Part shown: positions 17,291 through 25,361 of the stretch, piece by piece
Position numbering within the stretch: position 1 is the stretch's first letter
Layout: each line of letters opens with the position of its first letter
Assembly (NCBI RefSeq): GCF_900142575.1
Contig: NZ_FRBI01000003.1
Coordinates: 291,926-355,925, forward strand
Direction of reading: 5' to 3'
Length of the DNA stretch: 64,000 nt
Source: Actinacidiphila paucisporea
Lineage (GTDB): Bacteria; Actinomycetota; Actinomycetes; Streptomycetales; Streptomycetaceae
Program-made: the position numbers and the translations under genes
The notes under the pieces: generated by a model
Databases searched by the model: none
What the model saw: the letters and a program-made list of their open reading frames with translations, nothing else
What the model was told of the DNA's origin: nothing

Positions 17291-18703
17291 ATGGCTGCAC
17301 CGGTTTCGAGGACGATCCTGGGCGGGGCGGAGATGACCGACCGGGTCGTCGTGCCGTTCGAGGGGCCCGGCGCCGGCGTCGGCGAACTGACCTGGGGGCA
17401 GCGCAAGGTCTGGACGCTCATGGAGCAGGCCGGCACGTCGATGAGCATGGGCGGAGCGGTGCCCGTGACCGACGGCAGGACGGTCCGGGACCTCGCCTCG
17501 GAGCTGAGGTTCTTCCTGTGCCGCTACGCCTCGATGCGGGCCCGGATCCGGCCCGGCGCGGACGGCGGCCTGGTCCAGGAGGTGTCGGGCTCCGGGGTGG
17601 CCGCGCTGGGCATCCTCGACGCCGCGGACGACGGCGACCCGGACCTGGTCGCCCGGGACCTGGCCGACCGGTGGGAGGCGACGCCGTTCGACCACGCCCG
17701 GGAGTGGCCGATCCGGATGGCCGCGGTACGCAGCCGCGGTGCGGTCACCCATGTGGTCGTGACGATCTCGCACGTCGCCACCGACGGCGGCGGGATCGCG
17801 GTGATGCTCGGGGAGCTGGGGGAGCGCGACCCGGCCACCGGGGAGGCGAAGAACCCGGCGTCGGCGATGGGGCCGCTGGAACTGGCGGCCCTGCAGCGCA
17901 CGCCGTCCGTCCGGCGGCAGAGCGACTTCTCGCTGCGCCACTGGGAGCGGCTGCTGCGCTCGGCCGGGCCCCGGCGGTTCGGCCCGCACGTGGACCGGGG
18001 CGAGCCGCGCTACCGGCGGGGGGTCTTCACGTCCCGCGCCCTGCACCTGGCCTCGAAGGCGGTGGCGGCCCGGGTCGGCAGCTCGACGTCCTCGGTGCTG
18101 CTGGCCGCCTACGCGGTGGCCGTGGCGCGGCTGACCGGCATCACCCCGGCGCTGATCCAGGTGGTGATCGGCAACCGCTTCCGGCCGGGCCTGGCCGACG
18201 TGTCCCATCCGCTGTCCGTGAACGGCCTGCTGATGGTCGACGTCGCGGACGCCTCCTTCGACGCGGTGGTGGACCGCACGCAGCGGGCCTCGGCGCTCTG
18301 CTCGAAGTACGCGTATTACGACCCGGCGGGACTGGAGGAGCTGCGCGCCCGGATCGACCGGGAGCGCGGCGAAGCGGTGGAGACCTCCTGCCTGTTCAAC
18401 GACCGCCGGATCGGCGTCGGCATCGAGCCGCCCGACCCCGCGGTGCCGCCCCGCGACGAGCTGGAGGCCGTACGGGCCGAGAGCGCCCTGCACTGGGGCG
18501 AGCCCTTCCCGCGGTATCTCGACAAGCTGATGGTCCAGGTCGGCACCGCCCTGGACACGGTCGAGCTGGAATTCCACGTGGACACCCACCACGTGTCCGC
18601 CGACGAGGTGACGGCGCTCATGCGGGACGTGGAGGCGCTCGTCGTGGGCGCGGCGTTCGACCCGGCGCTGCCGACCGGCGTACGGCCGATGCCGGCGGCC
18701 TGA
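17291..18703 (+). CDS. Free-standing condensation-domain-like protein
   Basis: 470 residues, the length of one NRPS condensation domain or acyltransferase of the same fold, with no adenylation or carrier domain. The catalytic region reads VVVTISHVATDGGGIAVM: His161 and Asp165-Gly166 fit the HHxxxDG motif, but the first His is Ser. The N terminus ELTWGQRKVWTLM matches core motif C1 (S/T-x-x-Q). Later VVIGNRFRPGLADVSHPL and VNGLLMVDV resemble C4/C5. These proteins join or transfer acyl groups between thioester or amine substrates. ATG at 17291 has GAGGGGA upstream; ATG at 17333 is an alternative. No other NRPS genes are nearby, so its partner is unknown. Confidence 0.75.
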   Translation: MAAPVSRTILGGAEMTDRVVVPFEGPGAGVGELTWGQRKVWTLMEQAGTSMSMGGAVPVTDGRTVRDLASELRFFLCRYASMRARIRPGADGGLVQEVSGSGVAALGILDAADDGDPDLVARDLADRWEATPFDHAREWPIRMAAVRSRGAVTHVVVTISHVATDGGGIAVMLGELGERDPATGEAKNPASAMGPLELAALQRTPSVRRQSDFSLRHWERLLRSAGPRRFGPHVDRGEPRYRRGVFTSRALHLASKAVAARVGSSTSSVLLAAYAVAVARLTGITPALIQVVIGNRFRPGLADVSHPLSVNGLLMVDVADASFDAVVDRTQRASALCSKYAYYDPAGLEELRARIDRERGEAVETSCLFNDRRIGVGIEPPDPAVPPRDELEAVRAESALHWGEPFPRYLDKLMVQVGTALDTVELEFHVDTHHVSADEVTALMRDVEALVVGAAFDPALPTGVRPMPAA

Positions 18704-18737
18704 CCGGGTCACCCGCCCCCTGCCGCGCCACGGGCCC

Positions 18738-18776
18738 CGCTATGACCCGCTATGACCCGCTACGGCCCCGCTACGG
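18738..18776. repeat. Short tandem repeat, CGCTATGACC-type
   Basis: Two exact 10-base units CGCTATGACC are followed by two diverged copies (CGCTACGGCC, CCGCTACGG). It is non-coding and lies just after the condensation gene. Confidence 0.8.
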
Positions 18777-18819
18777 CAGGCAGCTCAGCACGCTGCCGGG
18801 CGCGAGCGCGGGATGCGCG

Positions 18820-18859
18820 AAGGCCCGAGCGGCCGGCCGGGGGCCGGGGCTCGGGCCTT
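18820..18859 (+). terminator. Rho-independent-type hairpin after the condensation gene
   Basis: AAGGCCCGAGC and GCTCGGGCCTT form a perfect 11-base stem with an 18-base loop, about 115 bases after the stop codon. There is no U-tract, as is usual in streptomycetes. Confidence 0.8.
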
Positions 18860-19090
18860 GCGGTGCTGCGGGTGCTGCGGCCCTCACGGAGTGCCGGAGC
18901 GGGGACGGGCCGAAGCCCGCTCAGCGCGGTGCGGCGGCGGGGCACGCCCCGTTGCCGTCCGGAAGACCTCAGTACGCGTACGTGGTGCTGCCGGCGAGCG
19001 GGACCGCCACCTCCTTGGCGGCCGCGCCGGTCCTGACTGCCTTCACCGCATCGACCGATGTCGTCGTCGGCGTCCGCCTCGACAGAACCC

Positions 19091-19261
19091 CTAGGCGAGC
19101 CCCTGAGCGTCCTCGAGCAGGCAGGACTCGTCTTCCTCGAAGTCCGGGGCCTGGAAGAGGTTCGCCGTCAGGGGCGGCGAGGACGTGGCGGAATGGCGGG
19201 GTTGCTCTTCCACCGCGGAGAACAGCGAGGTCGAATCGATGAGAGGTCCGTCCTTCGTCAT
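19091..19261 (-). CDS. Possible 56-residue acidic peptide (speculative)
   Basis: An ATG at 19261 opens a 56-codon frame beginning MTKDGPLIDSTSLFSAVEEQ and ending APDFEEDESCLLEDAQGLA, with about 86% G/C at third positions. It is acidic with one cysteine, as seen in RiPP leader peptides, but no RiPP enzyme is nearby. Against it, a perfect hairpin lies directly before the ATG and leaves no normal ribosome site. A second short frame follows (ending LAGSTTYAY, stop at 18969). I do not recognise either peptide. Confidence 0.3.
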   Translation of the reverse strand: MTKDGPLIDSTSLFSAVEEQPRHSATSSPPLTANLFQAPDFEEDESCLLEDAQGLA

Positions 19262-19279
19262 AGGCCCCCGAAGGGGCCT
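19262..19279 (-). terminator. Hairpin terminator after the CarD-like gene
   Basis: On the minus strand AGGCCCC-TTCG-GGGGCCT is a perfect 7-base stem with a stable TTCG tetraloop, 33 bases after the CarD-like stop. Confidence 0.75.
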
Positions 19280-19312
19280 GGGCCTGGTCAGCCGTGACCG
19301 CGTGGGGCGGTG

Positions 19313-19534
19313 CTACAGCTTGAACATCTTGGTGTAGGGGCTCAGGATCCGCATCCGTGCAGAGCCGAAATCGACGAGTGCCGCGATTCCCTCCTCGGTC
19401 TCGGTCACCCGGCCGAGGCCGTACATGTCGTGCGCGACCTGGTCGCCGGCAGCGAAATGCTTGGGAATCGGCGTGACCGCGGCCTTGAAGGGACTGGTGG
19501 GCAGATGACGCTTCTGTGCAGCAGGCTTTGTCAT
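19313..19534 (-). CDS. Small CarD/TRCF-like RNA-polymerase-interaction-domain protein
   Basis: 73 residues. After a basic lead of about 25 residues the sequence KHFAAGDQVAHDMYGLGRVT continues as a single small beta-barrel resembling the N-terminal RNA-polymerase-interacting domain of CarD and Mfd. It ends LVDFGSARMRILSPYTKMFK. The DNA-binding helical domain of CarD is absent, so it may bind RNA polymerase beta without the promoter-stabilising part, or may have another role. ATG at 19534 was chosen because the lead sequence is conserved in style; the frame is open much further upstream but reads as non-coding. The gene is monocistronic, with a hairpin just downstream. Confidence 0.75.
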   Translation of the reverse strand: MTKPAAQKRHLPTSPFKAAVTPIPKHFAAGDQVAHDMYGLGRVTETEEGIAALVDFGSARMRILSPYTKMFKL

Positions 19535-20079
19535 TGCACCTAGTGTGCGCCAGCGGCGGCCCATTTGCTGCAGCTGTCCACATCGGATGCTCGGCGCAGC
19601 CCGAAAAACACCCACCGTTTTGCGGAAGAAGCGGGATAAATCGGTGACGCGGTCTTCGCCCGAACGTAGACCACAGCGGCCGATCGGGCCCGTACCCGCC
19701 CCCGGCACGGCCCCGAGCACCCGGCGCCGCACGGCCCTCCGGCCGTCCCGGGAGGAGCGGCCGGCTCCCCCGATGCGAATCCGCGGGAAAAGACGAGACG
19801 GGCAGGCAGGGCGACGGAGCAGACGTTCCGGCGCGGTCCCGGGGGACTGCACGCGAGGCGCGTCCAGCGGCGGGGGCGGGTGAGGGCTGCCCGCGGACGC
19901 GGCGGCCTCGGCGGGCCAGGCCGCTCGTACGCACGCTCGTCGACCGGGACGCCCGACGCTCGGCCGGGAGGGGGGGAACGATCGCCGGGCCGAGTGTTCT
20001 ACGATCAGGCGTTCGGCGTGGCCGAGCCAAGGGGCGGGCCTGCGGCTGAGGGCCGCAGAGGAATAGCAAGGGTGGGGAA
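19535..20079. other. Intergenic region, no gene seen
   Basis: 545 bases without a convincing frame. Short frames here are rich in Arg, Pro and Gly, as expected from chance in GC-rich DNA. It must hold promoters for both flanking genes; no clear palindrome was found. Confidence 0.5.
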
Positions 20080-20910
20080 TTGTCCAAGCACCGTTTGTCC
20101 AAGAAGGGCCGTTACATCGCCTGGACCACGGCGGGGGCCGCGGCTGTGGCAGGGGGCCTGGTCCTGGCGCAGACGTCGATGGCCGCGACCACCTGGCCGG
20201 CGCAGAAGACCTTCACCGGTCGCGCCTTCGACACCTGCACCGCTCCTTCGCAGGCCGCGATGAAGGCCTGGAAGGCCGACGGCTACTACGGTGCGGCCGC
20301 CGTCTACGTCGGCGGGAAGAACCGGGGCTGCGCGCAGCCGAACCTCACCGCGTCATGGGTGAAGACGGTCAACTCCGCGGGCTGGAAGCTGATTCCGATC
20401 TACGTCGGCGCGCAACCGCCGTGCCAGACCGGTTCCAGCCCGGAGAAGATCACCGCCGCCACGGCTGCCGCGCTCGGCGCGAGCGACGGCAAGGACGCGG
20501 TCGCCAAGGCCGCGGCGCTCGGGATGAAGGCCGGCTCGCCGATCTACCTCGACATGGAGTCGTACGCCGTCACGAACACCTCGTGCAACAGCGCCGTCCT
20601 GACGTACGTCCGCTCCTTCACCAAGACGCTGCGTGCCAAGACCTACCGCGGCGGCTACTACGGCTTCAGCACCTCCAGCGCGAAGGCGATCGCCACCGCG
20701 GCCGACAAGACCGACCTGCCCGGCAACCTCTGGTACGCGCTGTACGACGGCAAGGCCAGCACCACGACGGACTGGCCCTGGGACCCCAAGCTGTTCACCG
20801 ACCACAGCCGGGGCCACCAGTACACCGTCAACAGCAAGGAGACCCGCAAGGGCTACACCCTCACGGTGGACCGGGACGCCTGGGACGGTCCGGTGGCAAG
20901 CATCGGCTGA
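20080..20910 (+). CDS. Secreted DUF1906 (Rv2525c-like) glycoside-hydrolase-like protein
   Basis: 276 residues starting at a TTG with a G-rich site before it. A twin-charged N terminus (KHRLSKKGRYIAW) and hydrophobic segment end at AATTWPAQ, an export signal. The mature part starts KTFTGRAFDTCTAPSQAAM and contains GYYGAAAVYVGGKNRGC, LIPIYVGAQPPC and GSPIYLDMESYA. These are typical of the DUF1906 TIM-barrel family (lysozyme-like fold), where the DMES-type Asp/Glu pair sits at the expected catalytic place. Four to five cysteines are probably paired. The role is likely cell-wall or extracellular glycan related; actual hydrolase activity has not been shown for most of the family. Confidence 0.88.
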   Translation: MSKHRLSKKGRYIAWTTAGAAAVAGGLVLAQTSMAATTWPAQKTFTGRAFDTCTAPSQAAMKAWKADGYYGAAAVYVGGKNRGCAQPNLTASWVKTVNSAGWKLIPIYVGAQPPCQTGSSPEKITAATAAALGASDGKDAVAKAAALGMKAGSPIYLDMESYAVTNTSCNSAVLTYVRSFTKTLRAKTYRGGYYGFSTSSAKAIATAADKTDLPGNLWYALYDGKASTTTDWPWDPKLFTDHSRGHQYTVNSKETRKGYTLTVDRDAWDGPVASIG

Positions 20911-21034
20911 TCCCCGTCCGCCCGGCTCGCGCGTCAGCCCGTGGGTCACTTCGAGACGAGCTTCCGCGCGGCCGGCCTGGATGTCGGTCCGCGGGGCTTG
21001 ATCGCTGCGGGGGTCCGCTGGTTGGCTGGCCCGC

Positions 21035-21574
21035 ATGAGTGATCTGGGGTCAGTCGGCTGGCCGCCTGAGCCGATCAGGACCGGCAGGCTCGTACTGCGT
21101 GGGTCGCAGGCCCGGGACCGTGCGGCGTTCGTCGAGTTGCTGGCGGCGCCGGAGGTGCACACCTACCTCGGTGGGCCCCGGCCGCGGGCCGAGTTGGAGC
21201 GCGAGCTGCCCGAGGTGCCCGAGCGGTGGCCCGGGAGTTTCGTCGTCGAGCTCGACGGGGGGATGATCGGCCAGATCCTGCTCAGGAGGGCGACGGAGCA
21301 CCGTCGCCCGGCCGCCGCGGGGAAGGTCGATCTCGGCTACCTGTTCCTGCCGCGGGCGTGGGGATGCGGGTACGCCGCCGAGGCGTGCGCGGCGGCACTC
21401 GACTGGTTCGACGGCGTCCTCCCCGGCGAGCCGGTGGTGCTCACCACCCAGTCCGCCAACACCGCCTCGATGCGCCTCGCGGCGAAGCTGGGGTTCGCCG
21501 AGGTGGAGCGGTTCCGCGCCTGGGACGCCGAGCAGTGGCTCGGCCGGCGGCCCCCGGCCCCGCCGTCTGCTTGA
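21035..21574 (+). CDS. GNAT-family N-acetyltransferase
   Basis: 179 residues. PIRTGRLVLRGSQARDRAAF is the standard N terminus of RimJ-like acetyltransferases. VDLGYLFLPRAWGCGYAAEA contains motif A, with the pyrophosphate-binding loop Ala-Trp-Gly-Cys-Gly-Tyr-Ala. TTQSANTASMRLAAKLGFAE is motif B. It transfers acetyl from acetyl-CoA to an amine of an unknown substrate. It starts 124 bases after the DUF1906 stop and 101 bases before the next gene, so it is probably its own unit. Nothing in the neighbourhood points to a substrate. Confidence 0.9.
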   Translation: MSDLGSVGWPPEPIRTGRLVLRGSQARDRAAFVELLAAPEVHTYLGGPRPRAELERELPEVPERWPGSFVVELDGGMIGQILLRRATEHRRPAAAGKVDLGYLFLPRAWGCGYAAEACAAALDWFDGVLPGEPVVLTTQSANTASMRLAAKLGFAEVERFRAWDAEQWLGRRPPAPPSA

Positions 21575-21675
21575 GGCCCTGGGGCGCAGAGGGCGGCGGT
21601 GGTTGTCACGTGTGCGGACCGGGCGGTGTCTTCATGCCGACCAACCCACCAGGGACGCGTACGAGGAGACACACC

Positions 21676-22254
21676 ATGGCGCTGCGACTGCCGAAGGCCG
21701 AGCTTCCCGCCGAGCTCCGGGAGAGCATGCTCAAGCAACTGGGCATCGTGCCCGAGAACGTCGAAGTGCTGTGGCACAGCCCCCCGGTAGCCCAGGACAA
21801 CCTGGAGTTCGGCGCCAAGGTGGGTTCGTGGGAAGCGGTCGACCCGGGCCTGAAGTCGTTCGCGCACATGGCCGTCGCGTCGCAGGTCGGCTGCAGCTGG
21901 TGCCTGGACGTCGGCTATTTCCAGGCGCGGAACGAGAACCTGGACTTGGCCAGGGCGAGCCAGGTGCCGCGCTGGCGCGAGGCGGACGTGTTCACGCCGC
22001 TGGAGCGCGACGTCATGGGGTACGCCGAGGCGATGACGGACACCCCGCCGACCGTCACCGACGAGCAGTACGCCGCCCTTCTCGAGCGGCTCGGGGCGCC
22101 GGCGATGGTGGAGATCACCGCGTTCATCGCCTACGTCAACCTGGCGACCAGGGCCAACGTGGCGAACGGGGTCTCCTCCCAGGGATTCTCCGACGCCTGC
22201 GAGATCCCGCTGGCCGAGCGCCCGGCGACGTCCCGCGCAGGTTCCGCGCAATGA
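21676..22254 (+). CDS. Carboxymuconolactone-decarboxylase/AhpD-like protein paired with an ECF41 sigma factor
   Basis: 192 residues of the CMD fold. The redox motif is SQVGCSWCLDVGYFQ, a CxxC disulfide with the downstream partner positions of AhpD-like proteins. Such proteins reduce peroxides or act as thiol oxidoreductases. GAGGAG lies 9-10 bases before ATG 21676. The stop overlaps the sigma gene start (ATGA), so translation is coupled. CMD-like genes are the typical neighbours and proposed targets of ECF41 sigma factors, which strongly supports both assignments and suggests that the pair responds to redox or electrophile stress. Confidence 0.9.
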   Translation: MALRLPKAELPAELRESMLKQLGIVPENVEVLWHSPPVAQDNLEFGAKVGSWEAVDPGLKSFAHMAVASQVGCSWCLDVGYFQARNENLDLARASQVPRWREADVFTPLERDVMGYAEAMTDTPPTVTDEQYAALLERLGAPAMVEITAFIAYVNLATRANVANGVSSQGFSDACEIPLAERPATSRAGSAQ

Positions 22255-23111
22255 CCGGTGACCCTTTCGTCGCCCACCGCAGCCTGCTGTTCACCGTCGC
22301 CTACGAGATGCTCGGCTCCGCGGCCGATGCGGAGGACGTGCTGCAGGAGACCTGGCTGCGGTGGGCCGACGTCGACCGGTCGCAGGTCCGCGATCCGCGG
22401 GCGTACCTCGTCCGGGCCGTCACCCGGCAGGCACTCAACCGCATACGCACGCTCTCCCGTCGCCGCGAGGACTATGTCGGCGAGTGGCTTCCCGAACCGC
22501 TGCTGACCCACCCCGACGTCGCCGACGACGTCGAACTCGCGGAGACCGTCTCCCTCGCCATGCTGACCGTCCTGGAGACGCTCGGGCCGGTGGAACGCGC
22601 GGTGTTCGTCCTCCGCGACGTCTTCGACCTGCCCTACGACGAGGTCGCCGAGGCCGTGGGGAAGACTGCCGCCGCCGTGCGGCAGATCGCCCGGCGGGCC
22701 CGGAACCACGTCGCCGCCCGGCAGCCGCGTGTCAGCGTGAGCCGGTCGGAACACCAGGCCGTGGTGGCCCGGTTCGTCTCCGCGCTGAACACCGGGCGGA
22801 TCCAGGACCTCCTGGAGGTCATGGCCCCTGACGTGGTCCTCATCGCCGACGGCGGCGGGCTCACCGCCGCCGCACTGACCCCCCTCCGCGGGGCCGAACG
22901 CGTGGCGACGATGCTCGCCGGCACGGACCGCACCGGTGCCGAGACCACAGCGGTGTGGCTCAACGGCAGCCTGGCCATCCGGATCGCGTCCGGCAGCGGA
23001 CGGGCCGCGGTGAGCCTGGTGATCAGGGACGGACGCATCACCCGGATCTACGCGATCTCCAACCCGCAAAAGCTGACCCGACTGGACACGCCGACCGATC
23101 TCAGCAGGTAG
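22251..23111 (+). CDS. ECF41-type RNA polymerase sigma factor with C-terminal SnoaL-like domain
   Basis: 286 residues. Region sigma2 starts FVAHRSLLFTVAYEMLGSAA and has DVLQETWLRW. Sigma4 reads LGPVERAVFVLRDVFDLPYD then EVAEAVGKTAAAVRQI. The extra C-terminal 110 residues are a SnoaL-like domain (RFVSALNTGRIQDLLEVMAP) with ADGGG and the terminal NPQKL motif, a variant of the NPDKL signature of ECF41. In this family the C-terminal domain replaces a separate anti-sigma factor and controls activity from within. It overlaps the CMD gene by 4 bases. Here the sigma factor probably transcribes that CMD gene and itself; no anti-sigma gene is present. Confidence 0.92.
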   Translation: MTGDPFVAHRSLLFTVAYEMLGSAADAEDVLQETWLRWADVDRSQVRDPRAYLVRAVTRQALNRIRTLSRRREDYVGEWLPEPLLTHPDVADDVELAETVSLAMLTVLETLGPVERAVFVLRDVFDLPYDEVAEAVGKTAAAVRQIARRARNHVAARQPRVSVSRSEHQAVVARFVSALNTGRIQDLLEVMAPDVVLIADGGGLTAAALTPLRGAERVATMLAGTDRTGAETTAVWLNGSLAIRIASGSGRAAVSLVIRDGRITRIYAISNPQKLTRLDTPTDLSR

Positions 23112-23167
23112 GCGCTGGCGGCTGGATTCGGGGCGTGCCAGGCCCGCACCACCCGCCCAGGCGGACG

Positions 23168-23404
23168 TCACCGCTCGCGGAGGAAGCCGCACAGCCCCAC
23201 CAGGGACACGATCGCCCACGTCGCCTCCAGCAGGAGGAAGCCCCACTGGTGGGCCAGGGCGGCGTCCACGGTGAGGACGACGGAGCCGACGAGGTTGAGC
23301 GCGAGGTAGCTGCGCGATCGCGGATCGACCCGGCCGAGTTGCGCGAGGAGAAAGGGGAGGAGGATCAGAACGGAACCGAAGACCTGTACCAGCTGTTCGA
23401 TCAT
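23168..23404 (-). CDS. Small membrane protein (CBU_0592-like)
   Basis: 78 residues, about three hydrophobic helices: [20 protein letters not shown], then [20 protein letters not shown], then [20 protein letters not shown]. The length, the Leu-Asn-Leu-Val-Gly motif and the C-terminal W-A-I-V-S-L run match the small CBU_0592-type membrane proteins, whose function is unknown. ATG at 23404 has GAGGCG before it. It converges on the sigma gene with a 56-base gap. The frame is open upstream but that part is not hydrophobic and overlaps gene debris. Confidence 0.75.
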   Translation of the reverse strand: MIEQLVQVFGSVLILLPFLLAQLGRVDPRSRSYLALNLVGSVVLTVDAALAHQWGFLLLEATWAIVSLVGLCGFLRER

Positions 23405-23731
23405 GGCGACGCCTCGGTTCTCCTGGCCGCCGGATGCCGCCGTGCGCGCGGGCGCCGCACGACCGACCGCGCCCGGAGCCGGTTTCCCGGACCGGGCCTC
23501 CACCGGGGAGCGCGCCCCGCCTTCCCATCCCCGGCGCGGACTCCGCTGCTGCTGGTGCAGGTCCACCGCCGGCGCGACAGCCGGACGGCCATCCTGACCG
23601 AACTGCTCGCGTTCCATCTGGAGAACGACGCCCGGATCGGCGAGCACCGTAACGGATCGCCATCAAGCCCTGGTTCATCGACAAAGGCGAACGGCAGGAC
23701 GTCTTCACGAACCTCGTGCGCGAGGCCGCCG
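23405..23731 (+). pseudogene. Probable coding debris upstream of the BP74-like gene
   Basis: Two short stretches look coding but lie in different frames: [20 protein letters not shown] near 23594-23650 and [20 protein letters not shown] near 23660-23720. Neither has a start or a complete domain. They may be pieces of one broken gene. I do not recognise the parent protein. Confidence 0.35.
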
Positions 23732-24151
23732 ATCGCGGACCGCGCGCCCACCCTTGCGGGCACCGCCCTGCTGGCCCTGACCGCCACCGTGCCCGGACAG
23801 GCCAGTGCCGCCGGCAACACCGCGTACTTCACCATGCGCGACATCACCGGCAGCAACTTCACCGTCGCGATCACCAACCCGGACACGATCCGCGAGGCCC
23901 GCGACATCGTCGCCTCCGGTGACCGGAAGATCATCATCGGCCGGATCGTCAAGTCCGCGGCCGCCTACAACGCTCCGTGGGACTTCCACTACAACCCCGA
24001 CACCATCCAGTTCGCCGATCAGGGCATCGAGGTCTGCGACGCTACGACCCCCTACGTCGAGGACCACCTGGACGAGGCCGGCGGTGCCTTCCTGCCGGGC
24101 CTGTACTGGTGCAACTGGACCGGCCGGCTGATCGCCGAAGTCTCCCGCTGA
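23732..24151 (+). CDS. BP74-like secreted domain protein, N terminus lost or unresolved
   Basis: The mature part reads NTAYFTMRDITGSNFTVAIT, with IIIGRIVKSAAAYNAPWDFH and GIEVCDATTPYVEDHLDEAG before the end YWCNWTGRLIAEVSR. This is the small BP74-type (calmodulin-binding protein related) domain found in secreted actinobacterial proteins, with two conserved cysteines. Before it lies a hydrophobic stretch TLAGTALLALTATVPGQASA that looks like the end of a signal peptide with an Ala-x-Ala site. The Met and positively charged part are missing: no ATG, GTG or TTG precedes it in frame at a sensible place. GTG at 23789 would lose the signal. The gene is probably N-terminally broken by the rearrangement that left debris upstream. 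Confidence 0.5.
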   Translation: MADRAPTLAGTALLALTATVPGQASAAGNTAYFTMRDITGSNFTVAITNPDTIREARDIVASGDRKIIIGRIVKSAAAYNAPWDFHYNPDTIQFADQGIEVCDATTPYVEDHLDEAGGAFLPGLYWCNWTGRLIAEVSR

Positions 24152-24319
24152 GCCTCAGCCCGCAGCCGCGGCCAACACGGCCCGGCAGGGCACCCGGTGG
24201 ACCGGGCGGCGTGATCTACCAGGGCACCATCACCGGCGTCGTGCGCATCGCCAACGGCTGACCGCGGGTAGGTGCACGGGGCAGGCTGCCGTGGCGTCAT
24301 CCCTGGAGGACGAGAGAAC

Positions 24320-24745
24320 GTGGCGACGTACAGCGAACTGGCCCCGTACACCTACCTGTTGGACACCGTTCCGCCCGGCACGCGCGCGCTGACCGTCGGA
24401 TGGCTCGGCGAGGGGTCCGACTTCCCCGAGGGCGAGGTGCCGAGGGGTTTTCTCGACGCCTTCATCTCCCTGGCGAGGGACCACCCTTCGGCAAGGACGC
24501 GGGGGTGGCACGCGTGCCCACTCCCGCACGAGGAGGGCGTCCTCCCCTACCCCTACCGCGCGGAAGCCGGCGACGGCACCATCGCGCTGGGGTCCGCGGA
24601 GGTCCGGGTCCGATCGGCGTCGGGGGACGTCCTCGTCGCCCCCGACCTCGCCTACCACTACGTGAAGGACCACCACTACCTGCCACCCGGCGAGTTCATC
24701 GAGGCCGTCATGGCGAAGCGGCATGTCACCGAGCACGGCTCCTGA
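24320..24745 (+). CDS. Conserved hypothetical protein of an actinobacterial family
   Basis: 141 residues with no signal or membrane part: VATYSELAPYTYLLDTVPPG, TVGWLGEGSDFPEGEVPRGF, ALGSAEVRVRSASGDVLVAP, and near the end LAYHYVKDHHYLPPGEFIEA. I know this as a family of small actinobacterial proteins with the YxYL, GWL and YHYV motifs but with no assigned function. The spaced His and Tyr residues (YHYVKDHHY) could bind a metal; that is only a guess. GTG at 24320 was chosen because GGAGGACGAG precedes it. The gene stands alone between the BP74-like gene and the HxlR regulator, which is transcribed towards it. Confidence 0.75.
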   Translation: MATYSELAPYTYLLDTVPPGTRALTVGWLGEGSDFPEGEVPRGFLDAFISLARDHPSARTRGWHACPLPHEEGVLPYPYRAEAGDGTIALGSAEVRVRSASGDVLVAPDLAYHYVKDHHYLPPGEFIEAVMAKRHVTEHGS

Positions 24746-24819
24746 CACCGATCCGCTGCCGCGGGCGGCACCTCATGAGCGAGTGGAGCAGGCGCGGCAC
24801 CGTCCGTCCGGCCGACGTC

Positions 24820-25275
24820 TCAGATGCCGTCGAAGCCGTCGGCGGACTCCTGCGCGGCGAGCAGTGCGTCGCCGTGCGCCAGCGACCAGCGGCCCAGCTC
24901 GCGGAGCGGGCCGTCGACCAGCGAGCGGCCGAGCGGCGTCAGGGCGTAGTCGACGTGCGGCGGGGCGGTGGCGGTCCGCGGGTGGCGGCCGATCAGGCCG
25001 TTGGCCAGCAGGCGGCGCAGGGTGTCGGTGAGGACCTTGTCGCTGACGCCGCCGATCGCGGCGAGCAGGTCGCCGCGCCGCAACGGACCGGGGCCCAGGC
25101 CGACCAGTACGACCGGGTCCCAGGTGTGCGCGAACAGGTCGGTGGCCGCGCGCACCCGGCAGTCCGCGAGGGGTTCGTCGAAGCGGCCCGGCCGGTGGCG
25201 GGCACGGTCCCCGGCAGCGTCGGTGGTGCAGTGCCCGGTGCTGTCGCCGGTGAGGTCCTCGTCCATCGCCGCCAT
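24820..25275 (-). CDS. HxlR-family transcriptional regulator
   Basis: 151 residues. The winged HTH reads CRVRAATDLFAHTWDPVVLV, then GPLRRGDLLAAIGGVSDKVL and TDTLRRLLANGLIGRHPRTA, with the wing YALTPLGRSL. This is the HxlR pattern, including the early conserved Cys of redox- or aldehyde-sensing members. The N-terminal 35 residues are polar and not conserved in style. It is divergent from the reductase gene at 25362 with an 86-base gap, so it probably controls that gene. GAAGGCG lies 6 bases before the ATG at 25275. Confidence 0.88.
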   Translation of the reverse strand: MAAMDEDLTGDSTGHCTTDAAGDRARHRPGRFDEPLADCRVRAATDLFAHTWDPVVLVGLGPGPLRRGDLLAAIGGVSDKVLTDTLRRLLANGLIGRHPRTATAPPHVDYALTPLGRSLVDGPLRELGRWSLAHGDALLAAQESADGFDGI

Positions 25276-25361
25276 GGTCGCGCCTTCGTTCCCTACCGGC
25301 CGGTGCGTATCGGATTTTCTACGGTAGCCGCATCGCAGCCGGCGTCGTGGAGGAGCGGAAG

